Shown: positions 8,301-16,108, counted from the first letter of the stretch. The stretch: DNA of 64,000 nt from Haemophilus parainfluenzae (GCF_014931375.1 NZ_CP063117.1:310001-374000); one strand, 5' to 3'. Numbers and translations are program-made. Notes: generated from the letters alone by a model not told the origin.

Positions 8301-9372
8301 TATCAGTGATTGCAATAAAACTCTTAGAGCCTTGAGCAAGACGAGGAAGGACACTCTCTTCTTTAAATACTAGACAATTATCTCTATAAGAAATAAATTT
8401 TTTATCTAAGAACAGGGCGGACAAAAATGCCATTGCTTCGATTTTAGAATCAGCTGCAATGTAAAAAGGTTTTTGAGGTGGTTTGGATAAATAATCCAAA
8501 ATCTGTTCTTCATATACTTTAATTAATTTGTTGAAGAAAGATGTATTTAAACTTGGATTACACACATTTGCCCATTCTTGCCATACACTATCTAAGGAAT
8601 CTACATTTTGTGTAGGTAATTTTGCTTCATTTGCCAGCCAGCTTTGTGCTGGTAATGACTGAGCTAGCCACTGTTCAAGATCGCTTGCATCATATGCTCT
8701 GACATCTTTCCATTTATTAAGAGCTTTCTTTTGCTGAACCCATTTATTTTTTCCAGGCCAGCGACGAGGTGTTACAAAAATAAACGTTATATTTGAAGAA
8801 TCTGAAAGGTGAGCCTTAAGGCTTTTATCAAAATCACTATCAGCTTTGGCTTTAATATCTTTATTAACACCAAATTCCCAGCCTGAATTACCATCAGGAA
8901 TCCACGGAGTTGCCTCATTTGACTCAATCCAACCATCCCAGCCAGGTCGTTGTGAATCATCATTTCCAGGAAAATCAATTTGAGTTATTTTTTCGCTCGT
9001 TGAGTGGATCAGTGTTCTCAAAAAAACAGATAAACGTGATCTTGATGAAATTTCGCAAGTATTGACCCAATTTTCAATATCATTTGCTTTTATATCTAAA
9101 AAAGGAGGAGCATAAATATGAGTTGCGGGAGCTTCAGTTTGTTGAATTAGAGCATCTTCATACTCAGCCTGCCATTGCATTAATTGATCTAATGGGAAGT
9201 TAAAGGTCTTTGATAACCGCTGAGCCATGTTAGGTGACAACATTGCTTTACCATTCAAGAAATTAGATAGTGCAGGTCGACCAATTGCTAGCAATTTTGC
9301 AGCTTCTGTTACCGTCATTCCTTTAGGTAATAACTCTTCTTTGATTCTTAAGCCAGGATGTTTTACAATCAT
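5329..9372 (-). CDS. Giant HigA-type HTH / putative nuclease / STAND-like fusion protein, candidate defence protein
   Basis: I do not recognise a named gene. From the ATG at 9372 (AAGGAACT binding site; 1347 aa) I see: residues 1-72, an XRE helix-turn-helix of the HigA antitoxin type (HPGLRIKEELL, then MTVTEAAKLL and RPALSNFLNGKA); ~110-250, a putative restriction-nuclease-like domain with GWDGW (Asp146), WEFGVNK (Glu166, Lys171), FIFVTPRRW and AYDASDLEQWL; ~290-430, a region laid out like a STAND NTPase but without a Walker A lysine (FYIAADSKIEAMAFL) and with a sensor-like SGYSLTVLRR; then ~900 residues of mostly helical, repeat-like sequence. There is no HigB toxin beside it. A palindrome in its promoter could be its own operator. 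It lies between duplicated terminators, appears more AT-rich than its neighbours and contains no uptake core that I found. Domain calls beyond the HTH are inference. Confidence 0.7.
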   Translation of the reverse strand: MIVKHPGLRIKEELLPKGMTVTEAAKLLAIGRPALSNFLNGKAMLSPNMAQRLSKTFNFPLDQLMQWQAEYEDALIQQTEAPATHIYAPPFLDIKANDIENWVNTCEISSRSRLSVFLRTLIHSTSEKITQIDFPGNDDSQRPGWDGWIESNEATPWIPDGNSGWEFGVNKDIKAKADSDFDKSLKAHLSDSSNITFIFVTPRRWPGKNKWVQQKKALNKWKDVRAYDASDLEQWLAQSLPAQSWLANEAKLPTQNVDSLDSVWQEWANVCNPSLNTSFFNKLIKVYEEQILDYLSKPPQKPFYIAADSKIEAMAFLSALFLDKKFISYRDNCLVFKEESVLPRLAQGSKSFIAITDNKNVEKELAQYSQQIHAFVVYPKNTLIQNFDLKIEILDSVTFIHSLEKMGCSYDEAQALAKKSGYSLTVLRRQLSKNEAVNKPEWVDGYNQVLIPFLFAGVWDSSNQYDISILEDLSNGLSYEDLEKDLQASLLLNDSPVWAVSSHRGVISKIDLLFAIASYITKVDLEHFFKIATLVLGEDDPALDLPEDQQWQANIYDKKRQYSKYLRNSIGEMLILLAVHGNELFKSRLAFNCEEAVNKLVEELFSPLNLRVLLAQSSDFSVYAEASPKVFLSIIENDLKTDKQFLELMQPVSTNIFSSPKYTDLLWALEKLAWDKSTVTRVVKILAQLSQKEINDNYRNKPFSSLLGIFRSWCPDTSIKTQERIQLLKKLVRKFPDIGWRICISQFPGSLPQTAFPASKCIWRNNCGPNIVTKKDVYDFCNAAVEIALTWASYTFEQLLDLVSHIYGLTTEQQDKIWLLIEDWALNQATESEKITMREKLRTTVLSKRAKRHSNRITFTELGEKVYATLEPKELIDKHFWLFASHWVDDSADEVEDYQNMNFEEREEIIRQKRVIALKEILQEKGFSGILELSLKGDCASTIGFLLRRFVFSSDEESVQLIKLALESFKKDAHINYKNIIRGLLSESNDNISLFESLSVCLDDSDKVQVYLQSPFGSQVWRLVDSLDENYQQAYWGEIVPSYCQNEDEAEEAVKYLLLADRPQTAFLYIDLILKKISPKLIFDILSAMLLPTSKDENNPPDRYRLGEAFSQISEYEMLSLEQKASLEFAYIEVLAPCGLKSENCSIKSLERYLEEHPEFFVQLISELSKRDDGKDDRDENTNKKEFRAKCFDALGALSHIPGEDNSGKINTEKLEEWVQQAINLAEKKGCRNIVEYFIGKLLGHCQNGEDGIWPCEGVRDLVEDIHSKNMIEGMYIEKRNSRGVTSRSFGDGGAQEWRIVEQYQDWSRQLAITHPFVADELLGWLASSYKHEAEMWDDEHRLDMHL

Positions 9373-9446
9373 GTTTAGTTCCTTATTTAAGGGTTTATCA
9401 GATGCATTTCTGCGTATATTTTGTAACACTAACGATACGCCAATAC

Positions 9447-9462
9447 TGTGTAGCGTTACACA
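9447..9462. promoter_or_regulatory. Palindromic candidate operator of the HigA-fusion gene
   Basis: TGTGTA-GCGT-TACACA is a perfect 6-bp inverted repeat with a 4-bp spacer, centred about 80 bp before the chosen start at 9372. HigA-type antitoxins bind palindromes in their own promoters, so autorepression is plausible. A weak promoter may follow on the reverse strand (TTGGCG at 9443-9438, AATATA at 9420-9415). Confidence 0.45.
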
Positions 9463-9485
9463 ATACAGATTAACTCTGAGGAATT

Positions 9486-9513
9486 AAAAAGTCAAGCATA
9501 TGCTTGGCTTTTT
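9486..9513. terminator. Bidirectional hairpin upstream of the HigA-fusion gene
   Basis: AAAAAGTCAAGCA pairs with TGCTTGGCTTTTT through a two-base loop (one G-T pair), with A and T runs at the two ends. It would insulate the fusion gene from transcription arriving from ydbH-ynbE. The remaining bases to 9618 hold only a possible 18-codon hydrophobic frame on the reverse strand. Confidence 0.55.
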
Positions 9514-9618
9514 CTTTGGGAATAATAATGCTACTTAAGAGCCTTTAGATGCCCTTTCGATAATAAACAATATCATAATTGCTGAAATCATAATTAAGCA
9601 TAATCCCAATAATTTATG

Positions 9619-9692
9619 TAAACACCTAAAAATTCAACCGCACTTAAAAAGAAAAAAGCCATCTGAAATCTAACATTCAGATGGCCTTTTCA
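9619..9692. repeat. Right copy of terminator/uptake-signal direct repeat
   Basis: ACCGCACTTAAAAA is followed by the hairpin GCCATCTGAA...TTCAGATGGC with loop ATCTAACA, nearly the same as 5215-5290 and in the same orientation. It serves as terminator for ynbE on the reverse strand. This copy holds a standard Haemophilus uptake core, whereas the left copy has ACCGCTCTT. Confidence 0.8.
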
Positions 9693-9702
9693 ATTTATTC
9701 GA

Positions 9703-9909
9703 TTATTTCTTCGCAGGCTCTACTTCACCCACGGCTTTCTGTGATTTTTCATCCATTTCCACTTTAATATTGTGGTCCACCACCACATTCATATTAATGG
9801 TGATGCCTTCCTTTGGTGTGTCCAATTGAATGGTTGGTGTGCAAGCTGTAAGTGTAAACATCGCCGCAAAAATAAAAAAGTGCGGTTGAAATTTAAGGTG
9901 TTTTATCAT
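9703..9909 (-). CDS. ynbE: YnbE family lipoprotein
   Basis: A 68-residue lipoprotein with lipobox LTAC (Cys23) followed by TPTIQLDTPKEGITINMN, the hallmark of YnbE. In E. coli, YnbE is an outer-membrane lipoprotein that works with the AsmA-like protein YdbH to bridge the periplasm for phospholipid transport. The start overlaps the end of ydbH by 17 bp, so the pair is translationally coupled. The third member of the E. coli operon, ydbL, is not found after it: only the terminator repeat follows. Confidence 0.85.
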   Translation of the reverse strand: MIKHLKFQPHFFIFAAMFTLTACTPTIQLDTPKEGITINMNVVVDHNIKVEMDEKSQKAVGEVEPAKK

Positions 9910-12640
9910 TTGTCTTGTCTAATTGCTTATAAAGTTTATATTGCAGATTTTGTTCAAATTGCGAGCCATAGTCAATCATATTCCACAATTCAAACATATT
10001 TTCTTGGTGCGTATAATTTAACGTTATCGGATTATTGGTTCGCTTGGTTGGATTAAACCCGCTGATACTCGCACGCAATGTCATTTGCCCTTTCGGATCG
10101 AGCGTCACCGCTGCATGGGAATTTTGTAGTTCCATTTCTTTTAATAAATCCACCAAGATATTTTCTGTCCAACCACCTTTTTTCAACCCTTTCACCATTT
10201 CATCGGTTAATTTGATGGACACATTTCCCACTTGTTCCAATGTACCATTACAAATCAAACATTCCTTATGTCCAAGCCAAAATGGCAGGGTCGCATTGGC
10301 GCGGCCGGTTAAGGTTACTTGGTTATATTGTGCCAAGGCTAACACTTGGGCTAAATCAATATTAGTAAAAGAAAGTGTCGCCATTTTACTTTGTGGAAAA
10401 CTGAGCTGAGGCACCGTCAATACGCCATCAAATAAGGAAAGTTTCACATTTCTCAAAGTAAGCGGATTTTTCATGGTATTCGGATAACGCCCAAACAAAT
10501 CCAATTCTCCATTTGCGACGGAAAGCGCACCATAGCGAATATTGTGAGTCGAAATATGGATTGGTTTGCTCGAAGACACTTGCAATGCCGAGTTTTCATA
10601 ATTCATCGGGAAGCGAATGTTTAAGCCATAAATCTCGCCATCTGGCATAGTGATTTTGCCATTTTTAAGATTCAGCTCCCCCTTCATCTTCACGCCATTG
10701 CCATTGATTGCGAATTCACTCTGCCCTTTAATGCTACCCTCATGAATTAACCAATTCCATTGTTGAGGGAAAAGTGATTGGAATACTTTTGCAGATTGTT
10801 CTTTCCAGCTGATTTTGCCTGAAAGTGCAGTATTTTGATATACACCCAAGACATCTAAAGGCCCAAGCGAACCAGCCTTTAAATCACCTGCGAAATTGAA
10901 GTTACTGATACTCTTACCATCAATACCTAAACCGAAAACAGGCGAAACAAAACGACCGCCATAAGCCAGTTCAATCCAATCTGTTTTCGCTTGCAACAAA
11001 CCTCGAATATGCTCTTCTTCATAATCCCAGCGGAGTCGGTCTTTGAGTTCTAACGAAAGCGGTGCCATTTTCACCTCTTTCATTTTCACTTCATTAGAAC
11101 GTGCAGAAAGCTGATTTAATTCAATATGATCCGCTTCCCAAAAACCTTTCCCTTCCATTTTGACTGGCGTATTTAAGGATTTCCAGTTTGCACTGCCATT
11201 GATTGTCCAATCCCAACGGTTTGTCGCTTGTTTTTCTACAGACTGCAACTTATGTTCTTCATCCCGCAAATCAAACACGGTTTTAATACCGGCAATAAAC
11301 TCATGGGCGTTTCCGTCTAATTTTAAATCGAGATTTTCAAACTGTGGTGTCGTGCCCGTTAATGTTGCGAGCAAACGACCTTCCAAACCATAACGACCAA
11401 TAATAATGTCATCTAACGGTAAACGAACGTGCAACTTGGTATCTGGCTGAACGGTATCCATTTTAAAGACGGAACCCGGGTAAAAATACACCACTGGATG
11501 TGTGAAGAGCCCGCCAAGATGATAGGTTAAATTGGTTTGTGCCACGGTAGCGTTATAACGTAAATCCCCGCGTGTTTTCAGCTCAAAATCCAATTCATTA
11601 TTGTCATCGCCACCGCCGATTTCACCATTTTTGCCTGAAATCACAATCTCCCCTTTGCCCATTTCACCAAAGGTTTGCAAGATAACGTTCATATCAATGC
11701 TTAATGGCAATAAGCCTTCAGCAGCACGGTGAATAGATAACCCAAGGAAGCCTTTGATTGGTTGATAGCTATCAAAGGTCCAATAAAATTTCCCCCATGA
11801 AATATCCAAGCCATCTTTGGTGAACACAAAAGGCACATCCAACAATGGTGAATTAGTTGTTAAATCTTGGGCATTTAACTGACCATCCGCCCCTTGCCAC
11901 GACACTTTTGCCTCGCCTTTTGTGACGGCTAGTTCTGGGTTATTCCAATTGAATAAAACATTTCCTTGTTGAGGCAGTTGAGAAAGATCGGGCTCAAAAT
12001 TTGCAGTGAACTGAAGATCATAGGTTTTATCGCCTGATTGTTTGATATCGGTATTGCCCGTCCATTGGAAGATCCCATCTCGTGGCGTGACCGTGGATTG
12101 GTGATGTAGCTCAAGCCCATCATTATTCGCTTGAGCTTCAAGCGCTAATTGATTGCCATTATAGTTGGCATCTAACGCCCAATCAGCTGATAAAAAAGGC
12201 TGCAAAGCAGCTTGTTTCAGCGCTTCGGTATTCGTTAATTGAAAGTGTTTAACTTTGACATCAGAAATAGGTAATGCCGCCCAAAGTGCGGTCAAATTTG
12301 GTGGTGTTTTTTCAGCGTTATCGCTTGGTAAATGAGTTAAACAATCATAATCCAAACTAGCCTTTTCAATATCAAGACTATGCGTATTCCACCAAGTGAG
12401 TTGCGCATCATTGAGATTTACGAGGGTACATTGATCTGTTTTCACTTTTAGTTCAGGCAGTGTTAAACCTGTCGCTTTCCATTGCCAGTCATCAGCTAAT
12501 TCAATGTGATAATGCGGTGCTAAAAAATGATTGGTAAGTTGCGCTACACGTTTTGGGGTCGCAAAAACGCGTAATAAGCCAACGCTTACTACGATTAACA
12601 GCAACAAAATAATCAAAGCCCACAGGCAACGCTTTCGCAT
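9893..12640 (-). CDS. ydbH: YdbH family AsmA-like intermembrane phospholipid transport protein
   Basis: A 915-residue protein with a single N-terminal membrane anchor (about residues 5-25) and a very long beta-rich periplasmic body, the layout of AsmA-like bridge proteins. The C-terminal section with FNPTKRTNNPITLNYTHQEN and the following YGSQFEQNLQ is typical of YdbH, whose end partners with YnbE. Length is close to E. coli YdbH (~880 aa). It heads a two-gene operon ydbH-ynbE on the reverse strand; GGGGAAAC precedes the start. Role by homology: moving phospholipids from the inner to the outer membrane, redundant with TamB and YhdP in E. coli. Confidence 0.88.
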   Translation of the reverse strand: MRKRCLWALIILLLLIVVSVGLLRVFATPKRVAQLTNHFLAPHYHIELADDWQWKATGLTLPELKVKTDQCTLVNLNDAQLTWWNTHSLDIEKASLDYDCLTHLPSDNAEKTPPNLTALWAALPISDVKVKHFQLTNTEALKQAALQPFLSADWALDANYNGNQLALEAQANNDGLELHHQSTVTPRDGIFQWTGNTDIKQSGDKTYDLQFTANFEPDLSQLPQQGNVLFNWNNPELAVTKGEAKVSWQGADGQLNAQDLTTNSPLLDVPFVFTKDGLDISWGKFYWTFDSYQPIKGFLGLSIHRAAEGLLPLSIDMNVILQTFGEMGKGEIVISGKNGEIGGGDDNNELDFELKTRGDLRYNATVAQTNLTYHLGGLFTHPVVYFYPGSVFKMDTVQPDTKLHVRLPLDDIIIGRYGLEGRLLATLTGTTPQFENLDLKLDGNAHEFIAGIKTVFDLRDEEHKLQSVEKQATNRWDWTINGSANWKSLNTPVKMEGKGFWEADHIELNQLSARSNEVKMKEVKMAPLSLELKDRLRWDYEEEHIRGLLQAKTDWIELAYGGRFVSPVFGLGIDGKSISNFNFAGDLKAGSLGPLDVLGVYQNTALSGKISWKEQSAKVFQSLFPQQWNWLIHEGSIKGQSEFAINGNGVKMKGELNLKNGKITMPDGEIYGLNIRFPMNYENSALQVSSSKPIHISTHNIRYGALSVANGELDLFGRYPNTMKNPLTLRNVKLSLFDGVLTVPQLSFPQSKMATLSFTNIDLAQVLALAQYNQVTLTGRANATLPFWLGHKECLICNGTLEQVGNVSIKLTDEMVKGLKKGGWTENILVDLLKEMELQNSHAAVTLDPKGQMTLRASISGFNPTKRTNNPITLNYTHQENMFELWNMIDYGSQFEQNLQYKLYKQLDKTNDKTP

Positions 12641-12688
12641 AGTTTCCCCAATTACGCGATAAATAAATGAACAGAGACGTATTCTATC

Positions 12689-13165
12689 TTATCTCGTCCC
12701 AAATAGCTCAACTAACTTATCCCCAAAGAAATAAAATACTAATCCAAAGGCGACAATAATTAAGCCAATAAATTTCGTGATATTGACTTCTCGAATCGGC
12801 ATACCGATAAGACCGAAATGATCAATAGTGGTTGCGGTAATTAATTGTCCGACGATGATAAAAAATAACATCGCGGTAATGCCTAGCTTAGGTGCAAGTA
12901 AAACCGTTGTGAACACGACAACTGCACCAAGTATCCCACCAATTAATTTCCACCAAGGTTGTGAAGGGACGGTTGATAAATTGCCCCATAAATCGGTTTT
13001 TACCCAAGCAATAAAAAAGAGAACGATTGTTCCCACTGCAAAAGAAATAAAGGTCGCGATCACCGCTTCGCCACTCATGGCCTTCGCCAACTGCGTATTA
13101 ATGGCTGATTGCGTCGCGAGTGCGACACCTGCCGCTAAGGCGATAATAAGATAAACAAAAAACAT
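12689..13165 (-). CDS. DUF606/YdcZ-family small membrane transporter
   Basis: A 158-residue, very hydrophobic inner-membrane protein with about five helices. The opening (ALAAGVALATQSAINTQLAKAM) and the Trp-rich middle (QPWWKLIGGILG) fit the DUF606 group of the drug/metabolite transporter superfamily, half-size proteins that probably act as dimers or paired with a second copy. Substrate unknown. GGGAG binding site. It precedes ydbH on the same strand with a ~48 bp gap, but joint transcription is not certain. Confidence 0.8.
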   Translation of the reverse strand: MFFVYLIIALAAGVALATQSAINTQLAKAMSGEAVIATFISFAVGTIVLFFIAWVKTDLWGNLSTVPSQPWWKLIGGILGAVVVFTTVLLAPKLGITAMLFFIIVGQLITATTIDHFGLIGMPIREVNITKFIGLIIVAFGLVFYFFGDKLVELFGTR

Positions 13166-13318
13166 CTAAACTCCCAACAGAAGATTTGGCTTATTTTAAC
13201 CTTTTCCTATTTGTCTTGTCGCGAAATGCTTTCCATTCGATAAAAATCGTCCAAAAATCAACCGCACTTTGCATTTCATTTATAAATACCTCAAAAGTTG
13301 TAAGTCATCTTACCTGTT

Positions 13319-13340
13319 TATTTGATCTCGATCACTATTT
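13319..13340. promoter_or_regulatory. CRP-like site upstream of manXYZ
   Basis: The core TTTGA-TCTCGA-TCACT (13321-13336) matches the CRP consensus TGTGA-N6-TCACA at 8 of 10 positions, with the preferred central symmetry. It lies ~130 bp before manX, as expected for a sugar PTS operon activated by cAMP-CRP. The surrounding ~300 bp spacer (13166-13465) also holds one uptake core near 13260 and is otherwise featureless. Confidence 0.55.
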
Positions 13341-13465
13341 GACTATTCTTTATTTGACGGTAATCTTCAAATCAATACACTTAACTCCATTCGGAGCAAT
13401 CGTTTGCGTAATGCGTATTGAAAGCAAAATAGACTGATTTTATCAACTCAATGGGAGGAATATCC

Positions 13466-14434
13466 ATGACCCACATTATCGTTGCAACGCACGGTAAGTT
13501 TTCTGAAGAAATCGTCAATTCCGCCGCTATGGTGTATGGCGAAGATGAAAACTGCCATGTCGTGACTTTCTTACCGGGTGAAGGCGGTGAGCATTTAATC
13601 GAGAAATACAATGCGATTATTGCCACGCTGCCTGAAAATGAACCGGTGCTCTTTTTGGTCGATTTATTTGGTGGTAGCCCATACAACGCGGCAAGCCGAA
13701 TCGCCAGTGAAAGGGATAATACCGATATCGTCACCGGCATTAATCTACCAATGTTGCTTGAAGTGCTTGATGCTAAAGATGGCGCTAGCTTAGATGAATT
13801 GGTAGAAACCGCGAAAGAAGTCGGGGTCGCTGCCGTGAAATCCTTCCGTCAACCTAAAGAAAGCAAGCCTGCTCCAACGCCAGCCGCTAAACCAGCTGAA
13901 GCACCAAAAACCGCTCCAAATCCAACCGCACTTTCCGGCAATATGAACATTTCCTTATTACGTATTGATAGCCGTTTAATCCACGGCCAAGTGGCGACCT
14001 CTTGGGCGAAAGCAGTGAAATGTGAAGCGATTTTTGCGATAAATGATGATGTGGCGAACGATGCGCTTCGTCGTGATTTATTACTTCAAATCGCGCCTGA
14101 ACATTTAAAAGCTTATGTGATTCCTGTGGAAAAAGCCATTAAAGTGTATCACAACCCGAAATATGCGGGAAAAAACATTCTTTGGTTAGTGACTAATCCA
14201 ACAGATATCGTGCGCTTAATCGAAGGCGGTGTGAAAATTGATAAAGTCAACGTGGGCGGTATGACGTTCCGTGAAGGCGACAAAATGCTTTCCCAAGCAG
14301 TTGCTGTCAATACAACTGATGTGGCGGCATTTAAACAGCTTTTAGATAAAGGCGTGGAATTAAGCTTACAACAAGTGGCGAGCAGCCCGAAATCAATGCT
14401 CACACACAAAGAGCTTGATGCGATTCAATTTTAA
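13466..14434 (+). CDS. manX: Mannose-family PTS IIAB protein
   Basis: Cytoplasmic phosphocarrier of the mannose/fructose/sorbose PTS. The start is the second ATG (13466), because GGGAGGA lies between it and an in-frame ATG 15 bp upstream. IIA domain: residues 1-~115 with phosphorylation site His9 (VATHGKFS). A Pro/Ala-rich linker (~120-158) leads to the IIB domain, which begins near Met160 with LLRIDSRLIHGQ; His173 is the second phosphorylation site. 322 residues, same fused layout as E. coli ManX. First gene of manXYZ; IIA takes phosphate from HPr and IIB passes it to the incoming sugar. Confidence 0.95.
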   Translation: MTHIIVATHGKFSEEIVNSAAMVYGEDENCHVVTFLPGEGGEHLIEKYNAIIATLPENEPVLFLVDLFGGSPYNAASRIASERDNTDIVTGINLPMLLEVLDAKDGASLDELVETAKEVGVAAVKSFRQPKESKPAPTPAAKPAEAPKTAPNPTALSGNMNISLLRIDSRLIHGQVATSWAKAVKCEAIFAINDDVANDALRRDLLLQIAPEHLKAYVIPVEKAIKVYHNPKYAGKNILWLVTNPTDIVRLIEGGVKIDKVNVGGMTFREGDKMLSQAVAVNTTDVAAFKQLLDKGVELSLQQVASSPKSMLTHKELDAIQF

Positions 14435-14452
14435 TTACGAGGACAATTCATT

Positions 14453-15250
14453 ATGACAACAATGGAAATTATTTTAGTCACGCTCGTTGCCGCCATTTGC
14501 GGTATGGGGAGTGTATTGGACGAACGTCAAACTCATCGTCCTTTAGTTGCTTGTACCCTAATCGGCTTAGTATTAGGTGATTTAGAAACCGGTATTATTG
14601 TCGGTGGTACCCTTGAATTAGTGGCATTAGGCTGGATGAACGTGGGTGCGGCAATGGCACCAGATGCGGCATTAGCCAGTGTGATTGCGACTATCCTCGT
14701 CATCAAAGGCGGCCAAGATAAAGGGAGCGCATTAGCGATTGCGATTCCAGTAGCAGCTGCAGGTCAAGTATTAACCATCTTCGTTCGTACTTTAACCATC
14801 TTCCTTCAACACAAAGCCGATGATTTTGCCGCAAAAGCGAACTTCCGTGGCATTGAATTCTGTCACTTTAGCGGTCTTGCATTACAAGCATTACGTGTGG
14901 CAATTCCAACCTTCTTCGTTGCGTTAGTAGCAGGTACAGATACGGTGACTGAAGCATTGAACGCGATTCCTGAAGTAGTCACTCGCGGTTTACAAATCGC
15001 CGGTGGCTTTATCGTGGTCGTCGGTTATGCAATGGTAATCAATATGATGCGTGCAGGTGCATTAATGCCATTCTTCTTCCTAGGCTTCGTGATCGCCTCT
15101 TTCACCAATTACAACCTTGTAGGTCTCGGTATTTTAGGCACATGCTTAGCGATGATTTATATTCAATTAAACCCACGTTTCCATCAATCTACTGCCCCAC
15201 AAGCAGTTGCAAAACGTGAATTAGCTGATGATGAACTTGAAGGACTATAA
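14453..15250 (+). CDS. manY: Mannose-family PTS IIC permease
   Basis: Integral membrane component (265 aa) with repeated hydrophobic helices and the family landmarks CGMGSVLDERQTHRP near the N-terminus and the GGTLELVALGWMNVGAAMAPD stretch (14-residue core visible at ~52-70). With IID it forms the sugar channel. GAGGACAA precedes the start 18 bp after manX. In E. coli the ManYZ pair is also exploited by phage lambda DNA and by class IIa-type bacteriocins; whether that applies here is unknown. Confidence 0.95.
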   Translation: MTTMEIILVTLVAAICGMGSVLDERQTHRPLVACTLIGLVLGDLETGIIVGGTLELVALGWMNVGAAMAPDAALASVIATILVIKGGQDKGSALAIAIPVAAAGQVLTIFVRTLTIFLQHKADDFAAKANFRGIEFCHFSGLALQALRVAIPTFFVALVAGTDTVTEALNAIPEVVTRGLQIAGGFIVVVGYAMVINMMRAGALMPFFFLGFVIASFTNYNLVGLGILGTCLAMIYIQLNPRFHQSTAPQAVAKRELADDELEGL

Positions 15251-15260
15251 GGAAGAAATT

Positions 15261-16094
15261 ATGACTGAACAAACTAAAAAATCATTAACAAAAGGCGATA
15301 TCCGTAGCACTTACTGGCGTTCAACTTTCTTGCTAGGTTCCTTCAACTTTGAACGTATGCAAGCAATGGGTTTTTGTGTATCCATGATCCCTGCCATTAA
15401 ACGTCTTTACAGCAAAAAAGAAGATCAAGCAGCGGCATTAAAGCGCCACTTAGAATTCTTTAATACCCAACCTTGGGTGGCCTCATCTATCATCGGTGTA
15501 ACCGCCGCGATGGAACAAGAGCGCGCGAACGGTAACGATATTGATGACTCAGCAATCAGCGGGGTGAAAGTCGGCTTAATGGGCCCATTAGCCGGTGTGG
15601 GTGACCCAATTTTCTGGGGAACATTACGTCCTGTACTAGCAGCTCTTGGTGCGGGCTTAGCCATTACTGGTAGCCTTTTAGGGCCATTACTTTTCTTCAT
15701 CGGTATCAACCTTTGCCGTGCAGTAACTCGTTGGTATGGTTTCAAATACGGCTATGAAAAAGGTACCACAATCGTTAACGATATGGGTGGCGGTCGCTTA
15801 CAAAAATTGACGCAGGGGGCATCTATCCTCGGTCTCTTTGTCATGGGCTCTCTGGTATCGAAATGGACGAGTATCAACATTCCATTAGAACTTTCCCGCT
15901 ATAAAAACCAAATGGGCGAAGAAGTGGTTACCACTGTGCAAAGCGTGTTAAATGACCTTCTCCCAGGCCTTGCAGCGTTAGGTTTAACCTTCTTATGTAT
16001 GTATTTATTACGTAAAAAAATCAACGCTATGTACATCATCTTCGCCTTATTCGGCGTGGGTATTTTAGGCTATCATTTTGGTGTGTTAGCATAA
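15261..16094 (+). CDS. manZ: Mannose-family PTS IID permease
   Basis: Start set at 15261 (AGGAAGAAATT before ATG), 10 bp after the manY stop; upstream in-frame codons would overlap manY and lack a binding site. The 277-residue protein has the IID signature: LGSFNFERMQAMGF, then the FNTQPWVASSIIG segment, then GLMGPLAGVGDPIFWGT, and ends with membrane helices. Completes the manXYZ transporter. A strong terminator follows at once. Confidence 0.95.
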   Translation: MTEQTKKSLTKGDIRSTYWRSTFLLGSFNFERMQAMGFCVSMIPAIKRLYSKKEDQAAALKRHLEFFNTQPWVASSIIGVTAAMEQERANGNDIDDSAISGVKVGLMGPLAGVGDPIFWGTLRPVLAALGAGLAITGSLLGPLLFFIGINLCRAVTRWYGFKYGYEKGTTIVNDMGGGRLQKLTQGASILGLFVMGSLVSKWTSINIPLELSRYKNQMGEEVVTTVQSVLNDLLPGLAALGLTFLCMYLLRKKINAMYIIFALFGVGILGYHFGVLA

Positions 16095-16108
16095 TATATT
16101 ATGGTATT

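Noticed and set aside
5329..9372. Interpretation as a plain higBA toxin-antitoxin module
   Set aside because: No HigB-like toxin frame precedes or follows, and the HTH is only ~5% of a single continuous protein.
9373..9429. GTG start at 9429 that would add 19 residues to the HigA-fusion protein
   Set aside because: No ribosome binding site precedes it, and the HigA-type domain naturally begins at the ATG at 9372, which has AAGGAACT at the right distance.
5329..9692. Insertion sequence, transposon or prophage carrying the large gene
   Set aside because: No transposase, integrase, inverted terminal repeats or phage genes were seen; the flanking repeats are terminators in direct orientation.
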